From positions 1-38,564 of the forward strand of contig URAJ01000021.1 of assembly GCA_900545715.1 (NCBI GenBank): a stretch of 38,564 nucleotides of DNA, read 5' to 3'. A program made the position numbers and the translations under genes. Below, piece after piece: positions 17,248-24,562 of this stretch; within the stretch, counting starts at the first letter, position 1, and each line of letters opens with the position of its first letter. The stretch comes from an uncultured Opitutales bacterium. GTDB lineage: Bacteria; Verrucomicrobiota; Verrucomicrobiia; Opitutales; Intestinicryptomonadaceae. The notes beneath the pieces were generated by a model. It worked only from the letters and a program-made list of their open reading frames with translations. It searched no databases and was not told where the DNA came from.

Positions 17248-18234
17248 TCAGCGCATTGTGCTCTTGCGGACTATAAGTTCGCCCTCGACTAAAATCGTCT
17301 TTACGTCTGATTTGTCGATTACCGCATTGAAGCTCTCCTGTACGAAACGCTTAGTCGGCTGGCGGAAGGAGGTTATCGAAGGAATGTAGTTGGCTGCCGA
17401 GGGTATGTCGTCAAAGCCAACAACCGCCACGTCGTCGGGCACGCGAACTCCCGATTCGTAAAAGCATTTTATTATGCCCATTGCAATATTGTCGGTCGCG
17501 CAAACTACAGCCTGCGGCAAATTTTCTCTCCCGCGTTCGAGCATTTTTATGGCTATTTCCATTCCCGCCTTAAAATCTGAATCCTTTTCGGAGGGCTTCA
17601 AAATCTCCACCGAAATTCCGCATAATTTCGACGATTCCTCCACAGCTTGGAGCCTCATTTCATGGGCTGCCATAGCGCGCGACGCATAGGCTGCATTGCT
17701 CAAATTTAAGTCACATTTGAGGTGAGTAAAAATCTTCCTCATTGCATCGGCCTCATCTACGCCCGCCGAAAGAGCCAAATTGGGGTGTTCGCCGTGCCCG
17801 ATTCTCACTATCGGGATATCTTTGAAAGAATCCGTCCAAGATAGGTCGCCGCCCGTTCCAAGTATTATTATTCCATCGACAGAATGCTTATAGAGCGGCA
17901 TTAGGTCGGAGTCTTTCGGCTTGCGGTTTAGGAAGCCCACAAGCAGCGTGGAATAGTTGTGCATATGGGCGATTTCTTGCACATCTCCTATGAGCATTGC
18001 GAAGTACGGATCGTAAAAATCATACACTACAAGCCCTATTGTGCGCGTCTTTTTCCCTTTGAGCATAAGAGCTGCCGGGCTCGGCACGTAATTCAGCTCC
18101 TTCGCAACCCTGAAAATCTCTTCTACTTTTTTCGGATTTACGCCTATTTTATGCGCTTGCCCGGAGAGGACTCTCGACACCAAAGACGTTGATGATCCGA
18201 CCCTTTTTGCAATATCTTTTTGTGTGACTTTCAT
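17248..18234 (-). CDS. LacI-family transcriptional regulator of the hexuronate locus
   Basis: The 328-aa protein has the N-terminal LacI helix-turn-helix (VTQKDIAKRVGSSTSLVSRVLSG, about 2-24) and hinge, followed by a periplasmic-binding-protein-like effector domain (KTRTIGLVVYDF onward). It is transcribed divergently from uxaC across a 48-base gap containing a perfect LacI-type palindrome, and kdgK lies 53 bases downstream. It most likely represses the two rightward units and itself, with relief by a pathway sugar acid (for example KDG, fructuronate or mannonate); the ligand is inference. The recognition-helix residues S-T-S (14-16) could be compared with characterised LacI members to predict the operator. 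Confidence 0.92.
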   Translation of the reverse strand: MKVTQKDIAKRVGSSTSLVSRVLSGQAHKIGVNPKKVEEIFRVAKELNYVPSPAALMLKGKKTRTIGLVVYDFYDPYFAMLIGDVQEIAHMHNYSTLLVGFLNRKPKDSDLMPLYKHSVDGIIILGTGGDLSWTDSFKDIPIVRIGHGEHPNLALSAGVDEADAMRKIFTHLKCDLNLSNAAYASRAMAAHEMRLQAVEESSKLCGISVEILKPSEKDSDFKAGMEIAIKMLERGRENLPQAVVCATDNIAMGIIKCFYESGVRVPDDVAVVGFDDIPSAANYIPSITSFRQPTKRFVQESFNAVIDKSDVKTILVEGELIVRKSTMR

Positions 18235-18245
18235 AAGAAAAATGC

Positions 18246-18275
18246 TTGACCTTAACTCAAACGTTTGAGTATCTT
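18246..18275 (+). promoter_or_regulatory. Predicted uxaC promoter with LacI operator inside its spacer
   Basis: A -35-like TTGACC (18246-18251) and a -10-like TATCTT (18270-18275) are 18 bases apart. The spacer holds the operator palindrome, so bound repressor would occlude the promoter. Start of transcription, about 7 bases after the -10, falls at 18282-18283, which is the A of the uxaC ATG, and no Shine-Dalgarno is present; the message would be leaderless. This is a sequence prediction. Confidence 0.65.
18255..18270. promoter_or_regulatory. LacI-type operator palindrome
   Basis: ACTCAAACGTTTGAGT is a perfect 16-bp inverted repeat with a central CG, the usual geometry of LacI/GalR-family operators. 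It lies midway between the divergent regulator and uxaC start codons, 12 bases before the uxaC ATG. Confidence 0.85.
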
Positions 18276-18282
18276 TTCGTCA

Positions 18283-19686
18283 ATGGAAAAATTTATAAAC
18301 GAAGATTTTCTTCTCGAAAACGACTACTCGCGCGAGCTCTACCACGACTACGCCGAGAAATTGCCTTTAATAGATTTCCACTGCCACCTCGACCCGAAAG
18401 AAATCTGCGAGGACAAGCACTGGGACAATATCGCGCAAGCTTGGCTTGGGGCCGACCATTACAAATGGCGCGCAATGCGTTCCGACGGAGTCGAGGAGCG
18501 CTATTGCACGGGAGACGCTCCCGACCGCGAAAAATTTCAAAAATTTGCGGAGGCCCTGCCGCGCATGTTGGGCAACCCCATGTACCATTGGTGCCATCTG
18601 GAACTCGCAAGGTTTTTCGGCATAGACGACGTCCTGCTTTCTGGCGATACCGCCCAGGAGGTTTGGGACAGGGCAAACGAAGTCCTCTCCGCCGGCCTCT
18701 CTGCGAGAAAATGCATGCTCAAATGCAACGTTGAAACTGTCTGCACCACAGACGATCCCACAAGCGGGCTCGAATACCACAAAAAAATCGCCGAAGAACC
18801 CTTCGGAGTAAAAGTGCTGCCGACATTCCGCCCTGACAAAGCGTTTGCCATAGACGGCTACGAAAAATACATCGAATATTTGAACAGCCTCGAACAGGCG
18901 ACGAATATGGAGATAAAATCCTACGACGACCTGCTCAACGCCCTAAAACGCCGCCACGACTACTTCCACAGCATAGGCTGCCGCGTGTCGGACTACGGCA
19001 TCGACACCGTATGGTATAAAGACGCATTTTACTACGAAGTCGAAGACACGTTTAAAAAGGCAATTTCGAGCCCCGAAGAAATCGCGCCCGAAGAAGCCTT
19101 GGCGTTCAAGTCCGCAATCCTTTTGGAGTGCGCAGCAATGGACTACGACAGCGGCTGGGTCCGCCAGCTGCACATCGGCCCAATAAGGAACAACAATTCC
19201 TCAATGTTCAAAAAGCTCGGCGCCGACGCCGGATTCGACTCTATGGGAGAATCCAATTTTGCATGGTCGCTATCGCGCCATCTGGACAGCCTGAATTCGG
19301 CAGAAAATCTCGGAAAGACCATTTTCTACAATATAAATCCGAAAGACAACGAGGTGATTGCGTCGATGCTAGGCAACTTCCAAGACTCCTCCATGCCGGG
19401 AAAATTGCAGCTCGGAAGCGCATGGTGGTTCATGGACTCCATTGAGGGAATAAACCGCCAGCTTGAAGCAGTATCTACAATGTCGCTTTTGGGACGATTT
19501 GTGGGAATGCTTACGGACTCGCGCTCGTTCATGTCGTACACCCGCCACGAATATTTTAGGCGCATTTTGTGCCAGTTCCTCGGCGAGCGCATGCGCCGCG
19601 GCTTAATCCCGCGCGATATGAAGCTCGTCGGAACTCTCGTAAGCGACGTCTGCTACAACAACGCAAAAAAATATTTCTCATTTTAA
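18283..19686 (+). CDS. uxaC: Glucuronate isomerase UxaC
   Basis: Amidohydrolase-superfamily isomerase that converts D-glucuronate to D-fructuronate (and D-galacturonate to D-tagaturonate), first step of the pathway. The 467-aa protein has the family signature DFHCHLDP with metal-binding H33 and H35, and the usual length. The ATG at 18283 is preferred over an upstream TTG at 18265 because the TTG lies inside the operator and adds unconserved residues. No Shine-Dalgarno is visible; see the promoter entry. The gene ends in its own terminator (19693-19728), so it is a unit separate from the downstream genes. Lack of a tagaturonate reductase or altronate dehydratase nearby points to glucuronate, not galacturonate, as the main substrate. 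Confidence 0.95.
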   Translation: MEKFINEDFLLENDYSRELYHDYAEKLPLIDFHCHLDPKEICEDKHWDNIAQAWLGADHYKWRAMRSDGVEERYCTGDAPDREKFQKFAEALPRMLGNPMYHWCHLELARFFGIDDVLLSGDTAQEVWDRANEVLSAGLSARKCMLKCNVETVCTTDDPTSGLEYHKKIAEEPFGVKVLPTFRPDKAFAIDGYEKYIEYLNSLEQATNMEIKSYDDLLNALKRRHDYFHSIGCRVSDYGIDTVWYKDAFYYEVEDTFKKAISSPEEIAPEEALAFKSAILLECAAMDYDSGWVRQLHIGPIRNNNSSMFKKLGADAGFDSMGESNFAWSLSRHLDSLNSAENLGKTIFYNINPKDNEVIASMLGNFQDSSMPGKLQLGSAWWFMDSIEGINRQLEAVSTMSLLGRFVGMLTDSRSFMSYTRHEYFRRILCQFLGERMRRGLIPRDMKLVGTLVSDVCYNNAKKYFSF

Positions 19687-19692
19687 CCGGCC

Positions 19693-19728
19693 GCGCCGAC
19701 TCTTGATATTGGAATCGGCGCTTTTTTT
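19693..19728 (+). terminator. Intrinsic terminator after uxaC
   Basis: GCGCCGA pairs with TCGGCGC across a 15-base loop, followed at once by seven T. It sits 6 bases after the uxaC stop and so separates uxaC from the oxidoreductase-led operon. Confidence 0.88.
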
Positions 19729-19738
19729 AAAAAATAGG

Positions 19739-19750
19739 TCAAACGATTGA
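19739..19750. promoter_or_regulatory. Second LacI operator-like site
   Basis: TCAAACGATTGA matches the central 12 bases of the uxaC operator at 11 of 12 positions and is itself an imperfect inverted repeat with the central CG kept. It lies 19 bases before the first oxidoreductase ATG, with a TTAAAT -10-like hexamer just after it, the same geometry as at uxaC. No good -35 is visible. Confidence 0.6.
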
Positions 19751-19769
19751 TTAAATAAAAAAGACAGTT

Positions 19770-20915
19770 ATGATTAAGATAGGCATTGTCGGACTCGGGC
19801 CCATTGGCTCTATGCACGCTGAAAATCTCAAATCCGGGAAAATTCCCAACGCCGTGCTGCACTGCGCATGCGAGCAGAAACCGGTGGACGAATCGAAATA
19901 CCCGGGGGTCAAAATTTTTAAGGACACTTCCGATATGTTCGCAAATGGCGGAATGGACGCCGTAATAATCTCGACCCCGTCCTTTACGCACTATCCGCTT
20001 GGAATCGCCGCGCTAAACGCCGGCCTTCACACGCTCGTCGAAAAGCCTGTCGCCCTATGCACGGCCGACGCCGACGAACTTTCCGCCGCCGCGCGCAAAG
20101 CGGGCAAACTGTGCGCCGTAATGCTAAACCAGCGCACGACCCCCCTGTACGCGAGAATCAAACAGCTCGTTCAAAGCGGAGAGCTCGGCGAGATAAACCG
20201 CGTTGATTGGACAATGACAAACTGGTACCGCCCCGACATCTACTTTACTTCAAGCCCGTGGCGCGGCACTTGGAAAGGAGAGGCAGGCGGCGCTCTCCTC
20301 AACCAGTCAATCCACAATATCGACATATTCGCGTGGGTTTTTGGAATGCCAAAACTCGTGCGCGCATGGTGCAAGTTCGGCAAATACCACAGCATTGAAG
20401 TCGAGGACGAAGTCTGTTGCAGAATGGAGCTCTCCAACGGCTCTAACGCGACGTTCACAACCTCGACAGGCGAATATCCCGGCCTAAACCGCCTTACAAT
20501 AGCCGCCGACAAGGGGTTTGTCGTCGCCGAAAACGACACCCTAAAAATCACCCGCTACAAGAACGGCTCTTTGAAGCAATATACGCAAACTACAAAATAC
20601 ATGTTCGGCTCCCCGGAAACGGAGGACACTGTCGAAACCTTCGAGGGCAAAGGCGAACAGCATGTGGGTGTGCTCAAAAATTTTGTAGGCGCAATCGAAG
20701 GCAGGGAAAAGCTCGACTACGCCGCCGAGGAAGGGAAAAAGTCCCTTGAGATAGCAAACCTAATGTTGCTTTCGGCATGGAAAAATTCGGAGGTTTCGTC
20801 GCCGATAGACTCCGCCGAATACAAAAAGATTCTCGAAGAAAAATCTGCGGCCTCAAAGCTGCGCGAAAATCCAAAGACTGACTTTATAGTCGAATTCCAA
20901 AAATCGTTCAAATAA
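19770..20915 (+). CDS. Gfo/Idh/MocA-family oxidoreductase (first of two)
   Basis: NAD(P)-dependent sugar or sugar-acid oxidoreductase of unknown substrate. The 381-aa protein has the Rossmann loop GIVGLGPIGSMH (4-15) and the family EKP motif with the catalytic Lys region (VEKPVALC), followed by the alpha/beta substrate-binding domain with SIHNIDIFAWVFG. First gene of the second hexuronate unit. Its stop overlaps the next start by one base (TAATG). Position between uxaC and uxuA suggests it feeds a modified uronate, glycoside or inositol-like sugar into the pathway; this is inference. There is no obvious ribosome-binding site. Confidence 0.9.
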   Translation: MIKIGIVGLGPIGSMHAENLKSGKIPNAVLHCACEQKPVDESKYPGVKIFKDTSDMFANGGMDAVIISTPSFTHYPLGIAALNAGLHTLVEKPVALCTADADELSAAARKAGKLCAVMLNQRTTPLYARIKQLVQSGELGEINRVDWTMTNWYRPDIYFTSSPWRGTWKGEAGGALLNQSIHNIDIFAWVFGMPKLVRAWCKFGKYHSIEVEDEVCCRMELSNGSNATFTTSTGEYPGLNRLTIAADKGFVVAENDTLKITRYKNGSLKQYTQTTKYMFGSPETEDTVETFEGKGEQHVGVLKNFVGAIEGREKLDYAAEEGKKSLEIANLMLLSAWKNSEVSSPIDSAEYKKILEEKSAASKLRENPKTDFIVEFQKSFK

Positions 20916-22009
20916 TGGCGCGCCACTCGACAGGATACGACTACGTCCCGGACGGCGGAAAGAACGCCGTAATCGGGGAAGGCGAACTTAAATTTGCGGC
21001 CGCAGGGCTCGACCACGGGCACATCTACGCCATGACTGCTGGGCTTGAAAACGCCGGCGCACAGTGCGAGTTTGTCTGGGATCCTGATCCCGCAAAGGTT
21101 GCCGCATTCGTCGATAGATTTCCCAATGCAAAGCCCGTAAAAGAGCTTGGCGAAATCCTCGGTTCCCCCGATATAAAGCTGCTTGCAAACGCCGGCATTC
21201 CGGCGCGCAGGTTCGAAATGGGGAAAGCCGCTCTGGAAGCCGGCAAGCACTTCTTTGTGGACAAGCCGCCCTTCACTACTCTCGGGCAGCTCGAAGAAGC
21301 GCGAAAACTTGCCGCGCGCACGGGGCTTAAATATATGCCCTACTACGCCGAAAGAATCCACAACGAAGCTGCCGAAAGGGCGGGAGAGCTCGTACAGCAG
21401 GGTCGCATAGGAAAAGTCGTGCAAGTGCTGATAACGGCGCCGCACAGGCTATCGAAAGCGGCCCGCCCGAAATGGTTTTTCGAGCGAAATCAGTACGGCG
21501 GAATACTCTGCGACATCGGCTCCCACCAGTTTGAGCAGTTCCTGTATTTCTCGGGCTGCGACAATGCCGAGATAAAATACGCGCGCGTGGCCAACCTAAA
21601 CAATCCCGACACTCCCCAGCTCCAAGACTTCGGAGAAGCGTGCGTCGAGATGAAAAACGGAGTATCGGGATACTGCCGCGTGGACTGGTTCACACCCGAC
21701 GGGCTCCCGGTATGGGGCGACGGCAGAACTGTAATCCTCGGCACGGACGGCTATATAGAAATCCGCAAGTACATAGACTTTTCTCAGGAGGGCAATCCGC
21801 CCCAGACGCTATACGTCGTGGACTGCAAAGGCGTGGAAAAAATACAATGCCTCGGCACGGGTTTTCCATTTTTCGGCAGATTCGCACTCGACATTCTAAA
21901 CGGCACGGAGAACGCAATGAGCCAAGCTCATGCGTTTGCCGCGGCGGAACTTTCTTTAAACGCGCAAAAATGCGCCGAACTCAACTCGGACAAACAATGG
22001 GAAAAATAA
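20915..22009 (+). CDS. Gfo/Idh/MocA-family oxidoreductase (second, divergent Rossmann motif)
   Basis: The 364-aa protein has the Gfo/Idh architecture: Rossmann domain, then VDKPPFTTL (the DKP form of the EKP motif), then the C-terminal substrate domain with DIGSHQFEQFLYFSG. At the dinucleotide-binding turn the usual GxGxxG is replaced by GLDHGHIY. His/Asp-rich versions of this turn occur in a subgroup of the family, and cofactor use cannot be assumed. It overlaps its upstream neighbour by one base and the downstream transporter by 13 bases, so it is an integral part of the operon. Substrate unknown; oxidation and reduction of uronates or glycosides in tandem with the first oxidoreductase is plausible. 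Confidence 0.88.
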   Translation: MARHSTGYDYVPDGGKNAVIGEGELKFAAAGLDHGHIYAMTAGLENAGAQCEFVWDPDPAKVAAFVDRFPNAKPVKELGEILGSPDIKLLANAGIPARRFEMGKAALEAGKHFFVDKPPFTTLGQLEEARKLAARTGLKYMPYYAERIHNEAAERAGELVQQGRIGKVVQVLITAPHRLSKAARPKWFFERNQYGGILCDIGSHQFEQFLYFSGCDNAEIKYARVANLNNPDTPQLQDFGEACVEMKNGVSGYCRVDWFTPDGLPVWGDGRTVILGTDGYIEIRKYIDFSQEGNPPQTLYVVDCKGVEKIQCLGTGFPFFGRFALDILNGTENAMSQAHAFAAAELSLNAQKCAELNSDKQWEK

Positions 22010-23709
22010 TCGGCAATCCTAAGCTCGAAGCCCAGCGCCAGCAGCTCGTGCAGGCGCGCGAACAGGGAACTTGGGCAACTTTAAAAACTTTCGCGAAATT
22101 TTCAGGGCCTGGGTGGCTCCAAAGCGCGACTACCCTCGGCGGAGGGTCGCTCGCTTCGGCGCTGTACCTCGGCGTTTTGGGCGGAGTCGGCTTTATGTGG
22201 CTGCAGCCGCTTGCTATGATTTTCGGCATAGTGATGCTCGCTGCGATATCGTATGTCACACTATCGGTGAAAGAGCGCCCGATGGACGAAATAAACGCGC
22301 GCATTTCCCCTATTCTCGGATACGGCTGGGCGCTTTGCTCAATGCTTGCGTGCTTTGTGTTCGCGATGCCGCAATTCGCGCTCGGGGTGGCCGGAATCAC
22401 CCAGAACCTCGCTCAAATGCCGACTTCCGAAGTGGGAATCGGCTTGGAGGCGCTCATAACAGTATGCTTCTACGGGCTTGCAATGTTTATGGTTTGCATG
22501 TACGCGCTGGGCGGAAAAGGACTGAAATTTTTTGAAAGAATTATAAAGCTGTCGGTCGCGGCGATTGTAATATGCTTCTTCGGAGTTGTGGCGAGCCTTA
22601 CATTCTCGGGGAAAATCGACTGGTCGGCGGTCATGGCAGGGTTTATTCCCAACTTCTCCGTGCTTTCGGAGCCGTCCTCCGACTTTATGGAGTACATAGC
22701 AAAGCTCACGCCGGACGGAGCAAAGTTTTGGTCTGAAATGATAGTATCGCAACAGCGCGACGTCGTAATCTCAGCGGCGGCAATGGCGGTGGGCATAAAC
22801 ATGACGTTCCTATTCCCCTACTCTATGCTGAAAAAAGGCTGGAACAAAGACTTCCGCGAACTCGCGATATTCGACCTCGCCACGGGGCTCTTCATTCCGT
22901 TTCTGCTTGCGACATCTTGCATAGTGATAGCATCGGCGTCCCAGTTCCACGCGACTCCCGCGCAGGGGCTTGCGGAATCGCAAATAGTGGGCGGCAAGCT
23001 CGTCTCATCTGGCGCAAAGCCCGCGGAAAATCTCGTAGCCGGATATATCGACCTGCTCGACAAGCGCATATCCTTCGACATCGGCGCGCAAAAGTTTGCC
23101 GCAATGGCGCCCGCGCAAAAAGACGCCGCGCGCAACGCCCTCAGCCGCGCCGAGCGCGACATGGCGGCAATGCTCGTAAAACGCGACGCCTCCAACCTTT
23201 CTGAAACGCTCGCCCCGCTCGTCGGCGAGGACGTTGCAAGGTACGTATTCGGATTCGGGGTAATCGGAATGGCAATAAACGCAATGCTAATGAACATGCT
23301 AATATGCGGATTGTGCTTCTCGGAAATCCTCGGAAAGCGCGGAGCGGCAAAGTGGCAGATAACGGGTTCTGCGCTCATTGCACTCAGCGCGATAGCCTCG
23401 GTTTTCTTCAAAGGGGCAAAGATGTGGCTCGTAATCCATGCGGGAGTTATTGCAATGGTGTTCCTGCCAGTTGCGTACTGCGCGTTTATGCTGATTATGA
23501 ACAGCCGCCAAATTTTGGGTTCGGAAGTTCCACGCGATGGGAAGAGGCTCGCATGGAATATTCTTATGTTCTGCTCTGTTGCGGCAAGCCTTATAGCGAG
23601 CATCTGGGTGCTTTGGAACAAGCTCGGAATCTGGGGACCGTCGATTCTCGCGGTATTCGCGATTGCCGTAGCCGTATCAAACAGGCTCTTAAAGAAATCC
23701 TCCAACTAA
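21997..23709 (+). CDS. Nramp-fold (APC superfamily) transporter lacking the metal-binding motifs
   Basis: The 570-aa membrane protein has the Nramp-type start SGPGWLQSATTLGGGSLAS in the first transmembrane segment and about eleven hydrophobic helices. Classical Nramp metal transporters carry DPGN in TM1 and MPH in TM6. Here the corresponding sites read LGGGS (about 47-51) and NMTFLFPYS (268-276), so the Mn/Fe ligands are absent. A polar, helical loop of about 100 residues (315-412) interrupts the membrane part. I use the ATG at 21997 (13-base overlap with the preceding gene, GGA 7 bases upstream) because the protein homology begins there; an upstream in-frame reading is a shadow of the oxidoreductase. 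Its place inside the uronate operon suggests sugar-acid uptake instead of metal transport. This role is inference. Confidence 0.85.
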   Translation: MGKIIGNPKLEAQRQQLVQAREQGTWATLKTFAKFSGPGWLQSATTLGGGSLASALYLGVLGGVGFMWLQPLAMIFGIVMLAAISYVTLSVKERPMDEINARISPILGYGWALCSMLACFVFAMPQFALGVAGITQNLAQMPTSEVGIGLEALITVCFYGLAMFMVCMYALGGKGLKFFERIIKLSVAAIVICFFGVVASLTFSGKIDWSAVMAGFIPNFSVLSEPSSDFMEYIAKLTPDGAKFWSEMIVSQQRDVVISAAAMAVGINMTFLFPYSMLKKGWNKDFRELAIFDLATGLFIPFLLATSCIVIASASQFHATPAQGLAESQIVGGKLVSSGAKPAENLVAGYIDLLDKRISFDIGAQKFAAMAPAQKDAARNALSRAERDMAAMLVKRDASNLSETLAPLVGEDVARYVFGFGVIGMAINAMLMNMLICGLCFSEILGKRGAAKWQITGSALIALSAIASVFFKGAKMWLVIHAGVIAMVFLPVAYCAFMLIMNSRQILGSEVPRDGKRLAWNILMFCSVAASLIASIWVLWNKLGIWGPSILAVFAIAVAVSNRLLKKSSN

Positions 23710-23727
23710 TTTCATCAAACATATTTC

Positions 23728-24543
23728 ATGAAAGATTTGTTCGACATAGACAAAAAAGTAATTGTCGTCACCGGCGCAACCGGCGTTCTTGCCGGGGCGA
23801 CAGCACGCTACCTCGCCTCCTGCGGGGCGCGCGTGGCATTCCTCGGCAGAAACGAGGAGAAGCTCGAAGAAGCCCGCGCATATTGCGCCGAAAACGGATT
23901 TGAAGGGCTCGCAATAAAATGCGACGTACTCGACAAGAATTTGTGCGACGCCGCAAGGGACAAAGTCCTCTCAAAATGGGGGGCTATCGACGCGCTTGTA
24001 AACGGCGCCGGCGGCAACCTCCCCGGGGCGGTCGTCCCCCCTGACAAGACTGTATTCGACATCGACGTCAAGCAGTGGTCGGACGTATTGAATCTAAACC
24101 TTGCGGGGACTCTCCTGCCAACGCTCTCATTCGGAGAATACTTTAAAAAATCGAAAACGGGGGCAATCGTAAACTTTTCGTCGATGACGGCGCTGTCTGC
24201 CGTCACGAGAGTGCTCGGGTACTCGAACGCAAAGGCAGGCATAGACAACCTCACAAAATGGCTAGCAGTCGAGTTCGCCAAAAAAATCGGCGAGGGCGTA
24301 AGAGTGAATGCGGTCGCGCCCGGATTTTTTATAAGCTCGCAAAATAGAACTCTCCTCACAAACCCCGACGGCAGCCTCACGGAAAGGGGCAAGGACATCG
24401 TCCGCAAAACTCCGTTCGGGAGGTTCGGAGAGCCGGAAGAAGTATTTGGGGCAGTACGCTTCCTGTGCTCCGACGCGTCGAAATTCATCACGGGAACAGT
24501 GCTTGCAATAGACGGCGGGTTCTCGTGCTTCTCGGGCGTTTAG
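23728..24543 (+). CDS. SDR-family D-mannonate oxidoreductase (fructuronate reductase)
   Basis: Short-chain dehydrogenase, predicted to reduce D-fructuronate to D-mannonate with NAD(P)H. The 271-aa protein has the cofactor loop TGATGVLAG (15-23), NGAGG (92-96), and the catalytic S151/Y165/K169 triad in the SSM...GYSNAKAG region. This is the SDR-type enzyme known from Bacillus UxuB/YjmF and many Firmicutes and Verrucomicrobia-like uronate clusters, unrelated to the long-chain UxuB of E. coli. Assignment to mannonate rests on its position between the transporter and uxuA and on family resemblance. It begins 18 bases after the transporter stop. Confidence 0.85.
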   Translation: MKDLFDIDKKVIVVTGATGVLAGATARYLASCGARVAFLGRNEEKLEEARAYCAENGFEGLAIKCDVLDKNLCDAARDKVLSKWGAIDALVNGAGGNLPGAVVPPDKTVFDIDVKQWSDVLNLNLAGTLLPTLSFGEYFKKSKTGAIVNFSSMTALSAVTRVLGYSNAKAGIDNLTKWLAVEFAKKIGEGVRVNAVAPGFFISSQNRTLLTNPDGSLTERGKDIVRKTPFGRFGEPEEVFGAVRFLCSDASKFITGTVLAIDGGFSCFSGV

Positions 24544-24562
24544 CACTTTGAAAGGGGAAAAT

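Noticed and set aside
21640..21996. N-terminal extension of the Nramp-fold transporter
   Set aside because: The 119 added residues are basic, out-of-frame reading of the preceding oxidoreductase; transporter homology starts at 21997.
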